Positions 26,000 to 33,617 of a DNA stretch of 64,000 nt are shown in pieces. The stretch spans positions 934,001 to 998,000 of the forward strand of contig NC_010995.1 in the NCBI RefSeq assembly GCF_000019225.1. Direction: 5' to 3'. A model generated the notes under the pieces. It made no database searches. It saw only the letters and a program-made list of their open reading frames with translations, and was not told the DNA's origin. The translations under genes were made by a program, and so were the position numbers. Positions within the stretch are counted from its first letter, which is position 1; the number at the start of each line of letters is the position of its first letter. Origin of the DNA: Cellvibrio japonicus Ueda107. GTDB taxonomy: Bacteria; Pseudomonadota; Gammaproteobacteria; Pseudomonadales; Cellvibrionaceae.

Positions 26000-26332
26000 T
26001 TAGCCATTTACCGTTGTTACAGGAGGTATAACCGGAATTGAAAACTGTATTCGGCTTACTCTGCTTGTTTTTGACGTAGCAGTATCCTCACCGCCGACCG
26101 AGATACCCACAACTTTAATGCCACCCTTTACACCGGCCTTCTCTTCATCAGCTACGGTGACAGCAATGTCAAAATTGACGTTTTGAATTAGTGAAGCATT
26201 GATATTGTTTGTGCCACCCCGGCTCGGGTTGATAACGCCATTTACACCATTCTTGATTGTTTCATTAATTGCCAATTGCACACCTTCTTGGATTTCACCT
26301 AACGTGCTAGCAATGAATTCTTTTAGTTCCAT
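26000..26332 (-). CDS. Small protein with N-terminal helix and beta-rich tail, unknown function
   Basis: 110 residues from the ATG at 26332, preceded by AGGAG; the longer frame is attC read-through. Pattern: MELKEFIASTLGEIQEGVQL helix, INP turn, then two beta segments (NVNFDIAVTVADEEKAG and SRVSRIQFSIPVIPP). I have seen this arrangement in many small uncharacterised proteins and it vaguely recalls the trypsin-co-occurring domains, but I cannot name the family. Confidence 0.55.
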   Translation of the reverse strand: MELKEFIASTLGEIQEGVQLAINETIKNGVNGVINPSRGGTNNINASLIQNVNFDIAVTVADEEKAGVKGGIKVVGISVGGEDTATSKTSRVSRIQFSIPVIPPVTTVNG

Positions 26333-26349
26333 TCTTCTCTCCTGGTGGT

Positions 26350-26484
26350 GTATACCGCCGCGGTAAACGGCAGAATTTAAGTTGCGGTTTTGTGGAATAC
26401 TTTTGCGCAGCAAAACCACAAAGCCGCGACTTAAATTCTGTCCAGTGGAGCGAAGCGGAAGGAACTTAACCCGCTTTGTTACAC
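26350..26484 (-). repeat. attC site, long class
   Basis: 135 bp. First core GTGTAAC (26478-26484) holds the stop codon of the next gene. The site includes CTGGACAG, the central GGTTTTGCTGCGCAAAA, arms AATTTAAGT/ACTTAAATT and CTGCCGTT, as in the sites at 27044 and 28787. Second core GTATACC. Confidence 0.75.
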
Positions 26485-27027
26485 GCTGGAATTGGCCACA
26501 TGTTTAGCTAATTTTTCTTCTATTTGCATAAGCCTAAGAATTGGAGACTTTAGCTCCTTTGTTTCTATGGCTGCATACTTTCGTAACTGCAATAAGCAAT
26601 TTTGATATGCTTTATTGATAATTGGTTCAAGCTCTACGCCAAATTCAGTGCGAAGATTATTTTGAATTTCTTCAATGTCTCGCATTTGGTTGTTCTTTGC
26701 GCCTACCCCTTGGTTTTTGACGATGGGCGACCACAGCATAAAATGCTTTTCATAACCCTCGAAGTACTTATTTGCGTACTGAATGTTTTTGCGAAACTTT
26801 TTAGTGAAACGTTCAACGTTGTCAGGTTGACGTTCTTTTACATATTGAAGTCCAGTTACAAGGTGCGTAGCAACTTCGCATATGTAAACTATCCTATTTT
26901 TAGGATTTATACCAACAACGTCAATTTCCCCCTGAACATCCGGAGTGTACAAGTTGTACTCAACGAAGTCACAGCCCAGAAAGTATTTTAAATATTCCCC
27001 TACAATTTCTTCACCTGGGTTTTGCAC
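26479..27027 (-). CDS. PD-(D/E)XK nuclease-like protein
   Basis: 182 residues from a GTG with GAGGAG five bases upstream. The start (NPGEEIVGEYLKYFLGCDFV) and GEIDVVGINPKNRIVYICEV give the D-x(n)-E-x-V arrangement of the nuclease fold, with Asp in GEIDVVG and Glu in ICEVAT; the usual Lys after E-x is replaced by Ala/Thr, so activity is uncertain. The C-terminal half is helical. It could be a solitary restriction-like enzyme or an inactive relative. Confidence 0.55.
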   Translation of the reverse strand: MQNPGEEIVGEYLKYFLGCDFVEYNLYTPDVQGEIDVVGINPKNRIVYICEVATHLVTGLQYVKERQPDNVERFTKKFRKNIQYANKYFEGYEKHFMLWSPIVKNQGVGAKNNQMRDIEEIQNNLRTEFGVELEPIINKAYQNCLLQLRKYAAIETKELKSPILRLMQIEEKLAKHVANSSV

Positions 27028-27043
27028 GGACTCTCCTCAAAAC

Positions 27044-27175
27044 GTGTAACGTTGTGCTCAACGGCAGTTTGTAAGTTGTGGTTTTGTGGGTTACTTTTGC
27101 GCAGCAAAACCACAAAGCCGCGACTTACAAACTGTCCAGCGCACGAAGTGTGCGGGTTGCAACACTTTGTTAGCT
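27044..27175 (-). repeat. attC site, long class
   Basis: 132 bp. Cores AGCTAAC (27169-27175) and GTTACAC (27044-27050). It shares CTGGACAGTTTGTAAGT, GGTTTTGCTGCGCAAAA and ACTTACAAACTGCCGTT with the other long sites. Confidence 0.8.
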
Positions 27176-27748
27176 TATTTTTCTTAAAACTAAGTCTTCA
27201 GAGTTAAGCTGTATATTTTGCAGATTAACTTCTACTTGGGTCAAGAAGTCTAGTGAGGCCTGGCACCATTCAAGAATATTAAAAAAGAAACACCAGGCTT
27301 TACCTGCCTTTCCTTGTTCAGTTCCAGACAATGTTAAAGTTCCTGCCCACCATAATAAACTCTCATGTTTTTCATATGAGCCAATAGCGTCGATTTGAAA
27401 CGATTTTGCATGAATAATTTTATGGAAAATATACTTTATGTCCTTTTTCTCTTTAGTTCCGTCGGCTTTTATTCCTGAGTTATAAATATGAACGGAGCTG
27501 TTTAGAGTAAAACTAATGCCGTTAGATTCCAAAAGCTCTATGGCATTTCGCAGCTTGACTGCTATTTCGAGAGAATAATTGCTTACAGTAGATTTTGTAT
27601 GCCGCCAGTATTGCTCTTTAGAAATGAACCGTTCCGCATTTTCCACTCCAATTCCATAACGTGAAGTAAAGCTTTCCGCTGCAAGTGCCATTTGGATTAG
27701 CAGATAAAGCTTTTCTCTGATTCCGTCGATTTCAATAAAGTGAGCCAT
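27170..27748 (-). CDS. Cassette protein of unknown function
   Basis: 192 residues, soluble, mainly helical with some aromatic clusters (AGKAWCFFFNILEWCQASLD; KHESLLWWAGTLTLSG). No signal peptide, membrane segment or familiar motif. The TAA stop lies in the attC core. Coding is supported by its length and by its position between two attC sites. Confidence 0.55.
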   Translation of the reverse strand: MAHFIEIDGIREKLYLLIQMALAAESFTSRYGIGVENAERFISKEQYWRHTKSTVSNYSLEIAVKLRNAIELLESNGISFTLNSSVHIYNSGIKADGTKEKKDIKYIFHKIIHAKSFQIDAIGSYEKHESLLWWAGTLTLSGTEQGKAGKAWCFFFNILEWCQASLDFLTQVEVNLQNIQLNSEDLVLRKIS

Positions 27749-27780
27749 ATACTTCTAATATCCCTACAGTGTGCAGATTA

Positions 27781-27861
27781 AGCTAACGACGTGCGCATGA
27801 GCGCGAGTTTACGAGCGTCTGGCCGCCGCTCGCGGCGGCGTAATGCCGCACCTTGTTAAAT
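27781..27861 (-). repeat. attC site, short class, well formed
   Basis: 81 bp with cores ATTTAAC (27855-27861) and GTTAGCT (27781-27787). The strong inner stem CGCCGCCGC-GAG-GCGGCGG is followed by CAGACGCTCGT. This is a typical integron site. Confidence 0.8.
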
Positions 27862-27864
27862 GCA

Positions 27865-28788
27865 CTAGGGGGTAATGATATTTATTGGATAACCTATATC
27901 ATTTCTGGTTTCAATTTCTGATCCACTGTGTTTGTTGAAGCCCTTCAAACCATCTAATATTTTACGAGCATCACTATCATTACTATCCCAATCGTTAAAT
28001 ATGTGTATTTCATTAACCACTCTAATAGCATGAGTAAATTTTACTTTCTTATCGACAAGCTCACATAAATAGGCGGATTGAATTTCCAGCTTATCTTTGG
28101 ATGATAATTTTAAGCAAAGATTCTCTCCTCCTTCATGAGCCACGGAGGGGTATACCCAACCATCGTAGTCAAATTTGCATATCTCTTGGCCAATAACATT
28201 GCTAAGAATATATGCCGTATCACTATTTTTTAGAAAATTCCTTTTTATAAAGTCAGAAATTATATCCAATTTCTTTTCTGTTTCAGGTGTGAATCCACCT
28301 TCAAAATTCCCGCCGACACCTACACCAAACACGTTTATAGGAGATATGGCCTTATATGCAATAAGAAGAAATGGATCACCTTCTTTGATATGAGTTTCAT
28401 TTATCGGAGTGCAATATTCTTTAGGAGATATGTAAAGAAGCTGCTCCATCGGCCTATTTAATCTTCCGCGTTTAATCACTTCCTTTGGTGCTTCCCAAAA
28501 GTCACTGTATTTCAAAACTAAGATCTCTCGTTTTAACTTCCTGACACGATAAAAGATTCCACCTTCCTTGTACTCCCGAGCTTCACTTTTAAATGCCGAT
28601 ACTTTAAGTTCACCGACTTCAAAAAGGATGACATTCATTATTTTCTCGAGAGCATCTTCGTACTGTAAATGAGGATCCAAGCTCTCAAAATCGGATATTT
28701 TATCTTTGATCTCTTGAATAGAGAGAGCTGATAATGCAGTTTCTATGATATCGTTCATTCGTTTCTTCGCGTCTGTATGGTTGAACAT
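27865..28788 (-). CDS. RES-domain protein, putative NAD-targeting enzyme
   Basis: 307 residues. After a helical N-terminus (about 80 residues) a RES domain is visible: FYRVRKLKRE with the key Arg, then KRGRLNRPMEQLLYISPKE with the Tyr, CTPINETHIKEGDP with the Glu, and Ser in GWVYPSVAHEGGENL. RES proteins such as MbcT/Res use this triad to degrade NAD with phosphate. Toxin members normally sit with an Xre-type antitoxin; none is adjacent. The first ATG overlaps the attC core (GTTAAATG), so the internal ATG at 28758 may be used instead. Confidence 0.65.
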   Translation of the reverse strand: MFNHTDAKKRMNDIIETALSALSIQEIKDKISDFESLDPHLQYEDALEKIMNVILFEVGELKVSAFKSEAREYKEGGIFYRVRKLKREILVLKYSDFWEAPKEVIKRGRLNRPMEQLLYISPKEYCTPINETHIKEGDPFLLIAYKAISPINVFGVGVGGNFEGGFTPETEKKLDIISDFIKRNFLKNSDTAYILSNVIGQEICKFDYDGWVYPSVAHEGGENLCLKLSSKDKLEIQSAYLCELVDKKVKFTHAIRVVNEIHIFNDWDSNDSDARKILDGLKGFNKHSGSEIETRNDIGYPINIITP

Positions 28789-28918
28789 TTAACGCTAAGC
28801 ACAACGGCAGTTTGCAAGGCGCGCGTTGCGGGATAATTTTGCGCAGCAAAACCGCAAAAAGCGCGGCTTGCAAACTGTCCAGCACGCGAAGCGTGCGAGT
28901 TGCTGCGCCTTGTTAGCC
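28787..28918 (-). repeat. attC site, long class
   Basis: 132 bp. Cores GGCTAAC (28912-28918) and GTTAAAT (28787-28793). Contains CTGGACAGTTTGCAAG, the shared GGTTTTGCTGCGCAAAA and CTTGCAAACTGCCGTT. The upstream gene stops with TAA inside the first core. Confidence 0.8.
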
Positions 28919-29716
28919 GCCGCGATTGTATATAGTCATAAAACTAAAAGAATCAGGCTTAATTTCTTCCTTAAGAAGCTGTTTCTTTTCTATAACATAC
29001 TTTTTTAACCATTCAAGTTTTTCAACAACTCTAAGGTCTGTTGAAAATTTCTCCAAATCAGCTTCGATTTTTCCTATTACCGTGTTCTTTACAGCATCAA
29101 TTGTAAGAGTCTCAGTTCCAGCAACGAATTGCCCACTTCTTTGTAAAACGTTGAAAGGGTTAACAAAGTATGCATCTCTTTCAATCTCTGACACAAAAGG
29201 AACTTCAGTATACATTGAGATTAAATCAGGATCTTTCGTTGAAAGGTCATGCTCCCATTCAAATACATTCTTTCCTAAATCCTGATCGAACTGAAGCCTT
29301 GGAAAAATAACTTCCTTAGATTCAATTTCATGGGCGCGCTCTACAGCGGGACCGAAGAAACCTAATTCATCAATAAATACATCACCAAATGAAACGCCAC
29401 CTCTTGCAAGAAATCCTTTACTCATTAATCTAAGAATGGTTAGCGAAACATTGTACGCAGCAATATACGAAAGGTTTATATCATTTTTTCTTTCATTTGG
29501 AATGCCATCTTTATAGTAGAAGAAGAAATATGCACAATCTGAAAATCCGAATACCTTTCTATCATATATAACATGAGATATTTCCTTCTGGCGCTGTTCA
29601 TGAATAGCTACCTCTTCATGAAAAAGCCGATGAAGCTCATGCTTCGTCGAGAAGTCGGTGATATTTTTATATCCAATCACATCGACAAAAATGGCAACCA
29701 TTTTTTTATAAGACAT
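28913..29716 (-). CDS. Stand-alone nucleotide cyclase-like protein (Pycsar-type cyclase resemblance)
   Basis: 267 residues from the ATG at 29716, which has GGAG six bases upstream; the longer frame is boundary read-through. It resembles class III cyclases: first metal Asp in AIFVDVIGYKN (Asp12), second in VFGFSDCAYFFF (Asp60), an Arg in LARGGVSFGDVF, then GFFGPAVERAHEIESKEV and FPRL. This layout is typical of the small single-domain cyclases (PycC) of Pycsar antiphage systems. No effector gene is directly adjacent; the two-helix protein (23526) and the TIR-like protein (24342) are in the same cassette cluster. It is the first cassette. Confidence 0.6.
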   Translation of the reverse strand: MSYKKMVAIFVDVIGYKNITDFSTKHELHRLFHEEVAIHEQRQKEISHVIYDRKVFGFSDCAYFFFYYKDGIPNERKNDINLSYIAAYNVSLTILRLMSKGFLARGGVSFGDVFIDELGFFGPAVERAHEIESKEVIFPRLQFDQDLGKNVFEWEHDLSTKDPDLISMYTEVPFVSEIERDAYFVNPFNVLQRSGQFVAGTETLTIDAVKNTVIGKIEADLEKFSTDLRVVEKLEWLKKYVIEKKQLLKEEIKPDSFSFMTIYNRGG

Positions 29717-29734
29717 AAATACTCCATATTGCTG

Positions 29735-29803
29735 GCTAACAATATTATTAGACGGAAAATTTCTATGTTTCACACCCGCAAAGCTTCCGTCTAAGTTTAG
29801 GGC
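29735..29803 (-). repeat. attC-like boundary site
   Basis: Perfect 10-bp arms TTAGACGGAA (29748-29757) and TTCCGTCTAA (29785-29794), with a GTTAGCC-like core before the cyclase start and CCCTAAAC on the other side. It may be the remains of the site of a lost upstream cassette, or an attI-like end. Confidence 0.4.
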
Positions 29804-30145
29804 GTAACTTTATAGCATTTCCACAAAATCCATACATTACAATTATTTAGAAACACTGAACCCTTTTGGTTCAGGCATGAAAGCCGGAAAGTTTCCAGCC
29901 TAATCTGACGCCTTAACGTGCTCCGTTGATTTGTAGCCGAAAAGTCGTTTCGATTGCCATTACACCCGATTACCACCCTACACACCCCATCCTGCCGGGC
30001 CGTGAGCAGGATACGGGTGGCGTCTGATTCCCTTATCACCTTGGCATCCCCGCATTTTCCCGGTACACTCTAATTGTCTTATAATATTAAGACAAAAGTC
30101 ATTCATCGAACCTTCCTGCTAACAATAACGAACAGGTAAAACACT
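29804..30145 (+). promoter_or_regulatory. Promoter region of the GH43-CBM13 gene with 22-bp inverted repeat
   Basis: Gene-free stretch after the cassette cluster. The notable element is TTGTCTTA-TAATAT-TAAGACAA (30074-30095), perfect 8-bp arms, enclosing a TATAAT -10-like sequence 50 bp before the gene. A small GAACC-CTTTT-GGTTC hairpin is at about 29857-29871. No integrase or its remnant was seen here. Confidence 0.5.
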
Positions 30146-31510
30146 ATGTATAAGCGTATTTTGGCCGGTATCGGCCTGTGGTTTTGCAGTGTGGCGGCCT
30201 CGGCTATTACCCTTAATGGTCTGATAAATTCCCATGATCCGGGGACGATTACCAAAGACGGTAGTACCTATTTCCACTTCACCACGGGTACCGGGATCTG
30301 GTATTCCACCTCGACTAACCTGACGACCTGGACCGGCGGCCCCGGCCCGGTATTCAGTTCCTATCCCTCGTGGATTTATAGCAAGGTGCCCAATTTCAGC
30401 GGGTCTTTCTGGGCGCCGGATATCATCCACATGAACGGCTATTTCTACCTCTACTATTCGGTATCTACCTTCGGCTCCTCGGTGTCGGCGATTGGTGTAG
30501 CGCGCAGTGCGTCGCTGACCAGCCCCAGCTGGCAGGACCTGGGTATCGTGGTGGAATCATTTGGTGGCGGCTCGGAGATCAACGCGATTGATCCGGCGCT
30601 GTACCGCGACCATGATGGCAAGGTGTATATGAGCTATGGCTCTTTCTTTGGCGGCATCGGCCTGGCAGAGATTAACCAGTCCACCGGTAAGTTGAATGGC
30701 AGTGTGACCAAGATTTACGGCGGTAATCACGCCGATATCGAAGCGCCCTATATCACACGCAACGGCGATTATTACTACCTGTTTATCAACCGCGGCGCCT
30801 GTTGCCAGGGGGCCAGCAGTACCTATTACGTGCAGGTGGCGCGCTCCACGTCTATCTATGGGCCTTACACTGATGTGCGCACCATCCTCCCCAATGTGGA
30901 CGGCAAGTATAAAGGGCCGGGCCATATTGGCGTGTTGAAGCAGGATGGCTGTAACTATGTATCCACCCATTACTACGATCTTAATGACAACGGTGCAGCC
31001 AAGCTGGATTTGTTGAAGATGACCTACAGCAATGGCTGGCCGACCTTGACGCGCAGTTTCTCGGTGGCCAGTTGCGGCGGGGTTAGCGATGGCTTGTACC
31101 GCATTACCTCGCGTCACAGCAATAAAGATTTAATGCCTGCGGACAAGTCCACCGCCAATGGTGCCATGGTCCAGCAGGTGGCCTGGAATAACTACCGCGC
31201 ACAGCAGTGGTACCTGATCAACCAGGGCACGGGTTATTACAGCCTGATCAATGCCAATAGCTTGAAAAGTATGGATGTCTACGGGGTTTCCACCGCCGCA
31301 GGTGCCAATATCGCCCAGTGGGATTACTGGGGCGGCACCGGGCAAAAGTGGAGCCTGACCAGCAGCAGCGGCTATTACACCATTCGTTCGCAGCTGAGTA
31401 ATTTACCGCTCGATGTACTGAATTTCAGTACCGCCGACGGTGCCCAGATTATCCAGTGGACCGCGACCGGGGCAAACAACCAGCAGTGGACGCTGACACG
31501 CTTGAAATAG
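30146..31510 (+). CDS. GH43 endo-arabinanase-like enzyme with ricin-type CBM13 lectin domain
   Basis: 454 residues with a signal peptide (to about AASA). The GH43 domain (about 25-320) has the base Asp in INSHDPGTITKDG, the second Asp in NAIDPALYRDHDGK, the acid Glu in ADIEAPYITRNGDYYYLF, and the close of the propeller at GPGHIGVLKQDG. It resembles Arb43A in layout. The C-terminal 140 residues are a beta-trefoil ricin B-like lectin with repeated QQW motifs (AQQWYLI, GQKWSLT, NQQWTLT), probably sugar-targeting CBM13. Secreted arabinan degradation is the likely role. Confidence 0.88.
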   Translation: MYKRILAGIGLWFCSVAASAITLNGLINSHDPGTITKDGSTYFHFTTGTGIWYSTSTNLTTWTGGPGPVFSSYPSWIYSKVPNFSGSFWAPDIIHMNGYFYLYYSVSTFGSSVSAIGVARSASLTSPSWQDLGIVVESFGGGSEINAIDPALYRDHDGKVYMSYGSFFGGIGLAEINQSTGKLNGSVTKIYGGNHADIEAPYITRNGDYYYLFINRGACCQGASSTYYVQVARSTSIYGPYTDVRTILPNVDGKYKGPGHIGVLKQDGCNYVSTHYYDLNDNGAAKLDLLKMTYSNGWPTLTRSFSVASCGGVSDGLYRITSRHSNKDLMPADKSTANGAMVQQVAWNNYRAQQWYLINQGTGYYSLINANSLKSMDVYGVSTAAGANIAQWDYWGGTGQKWSLTSSSGYYTIRSQLSNLPLDVLNFSTADGAQIIQWTATGANNQQWTLTRLK

Positions 31511-31522
31511 GTTGACCCATCA

Positions 31523-31553
31523 CAGCAGCGCCTGCGAGAGCAGGGCGCTGCTG
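31523..31553 (+). terminator. Hairpin after GH43-CBM13 gene
   Basis: Ten-base arms CAGCAGCGCC and GGCGCTGCTG, followed by TTCT. A weak terminator or a processing structure; the next gene could be reached by read-through. Confidence 0.5.
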
Positions 31554-31614
31554 TTCTATAAAAACAATGTCATTGCCAACGACAACTGATCTACGACAAA
31601 AAAGGAGTAAAACC

Positions 31615-33555
31615 ATGATGCAGAGAATCCATCGCCTGTGGGGGCTGGTCGGCGTGCTGATGTTATTGCCAGTGCTGGCAGCCTGTAGTGTAAATCTGCC
31701 TGCACCGCTCACCAGTCCCGACCGGCAGTTGCAGGTGCGGGTTTATCTCACCCCGGACAACCGCCTGGCCTACGATATTCATCGCCAGGGGCAAGCGGTG
31801 ATCCTGGCATCGGATTTGGGGTTGCAATTGCAGGAGGCGGACTTCTCCCGCGATCTTAGTATCGTCGACGTCTCGGCGGTTACGCCGGTGAGCGATCGCT
31901 ATGAAATGCTGGTGGGCAAACAGCGCTGGATCGATTACCAGGCCAATGAGCAAACCCTGACCCTGGTCAATGCACAGCAGCAGCGATTAGCGGTGACCTT
32001 TCGCGTGTCTGACGATGGCGTGGCTTTTCGCTATCGCGTCGATTTTCCCGGCCAAAAACATTTTTTGAAAGAATTGACCAGCTTCCAGTTTGCGCCGGAC
32101 AGCAAAGCCTGGTTGCAGCCCATGTCGGTAGCGCAAACCGGCTGGAGCAATACCAATCCCTCCTATGAAGAACATTACCAAATGGGGATTCCGGTAGGCA
32201 CCGCATCGACCCTGGGGGCTGGCTGGGTATTTCCCGGTTTATTCCAGACCGGAAAACACTGGGTACTGATTTCCGAAGTGGGTATGGACGGCAGCTGGCA
32301 TGGCTCGCGCCTGCACGATCAATCGCCCGGTGGTAAATACACATTGGATATTCCGCAAGCCGCAGAAGTTTTTACCGATGGCGCACTGCTGGCACACACC
32401 CAGGATGCCTTGGTATCGCCCTGGCGCCTGCTCGCCATTGGCGATTTGGCACAGGTGATCGATTCAACCCTGGGTACCGACCTGGCGGCACCGGCCGTCA
32501 ATTTCCCGCGCGACCTGCTCAAACCCGGTCACGCGTCCTGGAGCTGGGCGCTGTTGAAAGATGACTTCACGGTATTTGAGGTACAGAAAACCTTTATCGA
32601 TTATGCCGCTGACATGCATTGGGATTACACCCTGGTGGATGCCGATTGGGATCGCAAAATCGGCTACGAAAAATTGCAGCAGCTGGTGGATTACGCCGCG
32701 ACCAAAAATATTGGCATCCTGGTGTGGTACAACTCGGCGGGCGCTTGGAACCAAACACCTTACACACCCAAGAGCCAACTGCTAACCCACGCCCAGCGCG
32801 AGAAAGAATTTGCGCGCTTGCGCCAGATAGGCGTTAAGGGCGTGAAGATTGATTTCTTCGGTGGCGATGGCCAATCCATGATGGCCTACTACGTGGATAT
32901 TTTAAACGATGCTGCTGCCCATGGCCTGCTGGTGAATTTCCACGGCGCCACCTTGCCGCGTGGATGGCAGCGCACCTATCCCAACCTGATGACGGTAGAA
33001 GCGATTCGCGGTTTTGAATTCACCACCTTTACCCAGGCCGATGAAGATGCAGTCGTTACCCAGGTCGCTATAGCGCCTTTTGTGCGCAATGTATTCGACC
33101 CTATGGATTTTACCCCGATGGTGTTCGGCGATATTCCCAATATCCAGCGCCGCACCCACAACTCGTTTGAATTGGCGCAGTCGGTGTTGTTCCTCTCCGG
33201 CATCCAGCACTTTGCCGAAATTCCCGAGGGTATGGCCAGTGTGCCGGCTTATGTAAAACACTTTTTACAAACCCTTCCTGTTCAATGGGATCGCAGCCGC
33301 TTTGTGGACGGTTTTCCCGGCAAATATGTGGTGATTGCCCGCCAGGCGGGTGATACCTGGTATATCGCAGGCGTCAACGCCGAAGCGGAGAGCAAAACCC
33401 TGACCTTGGACTTGTCGTTTGCCGATGGCAAACAGGGCGTGTTGATCGGCAGTGGCGACAGCGAGCGCCGTTTTGTGCAATCCGCTGTGGATAGCCGCAA
33501 GCCCTTGACGATCACCCTCAAGCCGGCAGCCGGTTTTGTCATTCGATTGCAATAA
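31615..33555 (+). CDS. GH97 retaining alpha-galactosidase/beta-L-arabinopyranosidase-like lipoprotein
   Basis: 646 residues from ATG 31615 with RBS AAAGGAG; lipoprotein signal (PVLAAC). GH97 layout: N-terminal beta-sandwich (SPDRQLQVRVYLTPDNRLAY), catalytic TIM barrel (WDYTLVDADWD; GVKGVKIDFFGGDGQSMMAY) and C-terminal beta domain. The Asp in KIDFFGGDGQ occupies the nucleophile position of the retaining branch of the family, unlike inverting alpha-glucosidases such as SusB. Retaining members include alpha-galactosidases and beta-L-arabinopyranosidases. In this arabinan setting the arabinopyranosidase is attractive but unproven. It is flanked by GH43 genes in the same direction. Confidence 0.83.
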   Translation: MMQRIHRLWGLVGVLMLLPVLAACSVNLPAPLTSPDRQLQVRVYLTPDNRLAYDIHRQGQAVILASDLGLQLQEADFSRDLSIVDVSAVTPVSDRYEMLVGKQRWIDYQANEQTLTLVNAQQQRLAVTFRVSDDGVAFRYRVDFPGQKHFLKELTSFQFAPDSKAWLQPMSVAQTGWSNTNPSYEEHYQMGIPVGTASTLGAGWVFPGLFQTGKHWVLISEVGMDGSWHGSRLHDQSPGGKYTLDIPQAAEVFTDGALLAHTQDALVSPWRLLAIGDLAQVIDSTLGTDLAAPAVNFPRDLLKPGHASWSWALLKDDFTVFEVQKTFIDYAADMHWDYTLVDADWDRKIGYEKLQQLVDYAATKNIGILVWYNSAGAWNQTPYTPKSQLLTHAQREKEFARLRQIGVKGVKIDFFGGDGQSMMAYYVDILNDAAAHGLLVNFHGATLPRGWQRTYPNLMTVEAIRGFEFTTFTQADEDAVVTQVAIAPFVRNVFDPMDFTPMVFGDIPNIQRRTHNSFELAQSVLFLSGIQHFAEIPEGMASVPAYVKHFLQTLPVQWDRSRFVDGFPGKYVVIARQAGDTWYIAGVNAEAESKTLTLDLSFADGKQGVLIGSGDSERRFVQSAVDSRKPLTITLKPAAGFVIRLQ

Positions 33556-33617
33556 CCATTCGAGACCCAAAAAAACAGAATATTCAAAAACGAAGAGAGT
33601 ATGTGGGAGAGAGACCA

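Larger units (their letters stand above)
20359..29803 (-). mobile_element. Integrase-less integron cassette cluster (CALIN-like), eleven genes
   Basis: A 9.4-kb block between galM and the GH43 gene at 30146. All eleven genes lie on the minus strand, are AT-richer than their neighbours, encode unrelated accessory functions and are separated by imperfect palindromes of 70-135 bp. These end in RYYYAAC/GTTRRRY-like cores, as integron attC sites do. In most cassettes the stop codon TAA lies inside or just before the core. No tyrosine-recombinase gene and no clear attI are present, so this is either a distant piece of a chromosomal integron or a stand-alone attC cluster. It splits the arabinan locus. 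Confidence 0.8.

Noticed and set aside
26333..26419. N-terminal extension of the gene at 26000 (and similar ones at 21345-21419 and 22892-23020)
   Set aside because: The extensions at 26333 and 21345 give similar peptides (RKSIPQNRNLNS, RKNTPQTYKLNS) only because both read through related attC sites. At 26332 and 22891 an internal ATG has a proper RBS.
20359..29803. CRISPR array reading of the spaced repeats
   Set aside because: Repeats are imperfect palindromes of 70-135 bp separated by whole genes, not short direct repeats with uniform spacers; no cas genes.
29797..30039. Possible integrase or attI remnant to the right of the cassette cluster
   Set aside because: The 80-residue frame has no tyrosine-recombinase motif, and no integrase pieces were found in any frame of 29800-30145.
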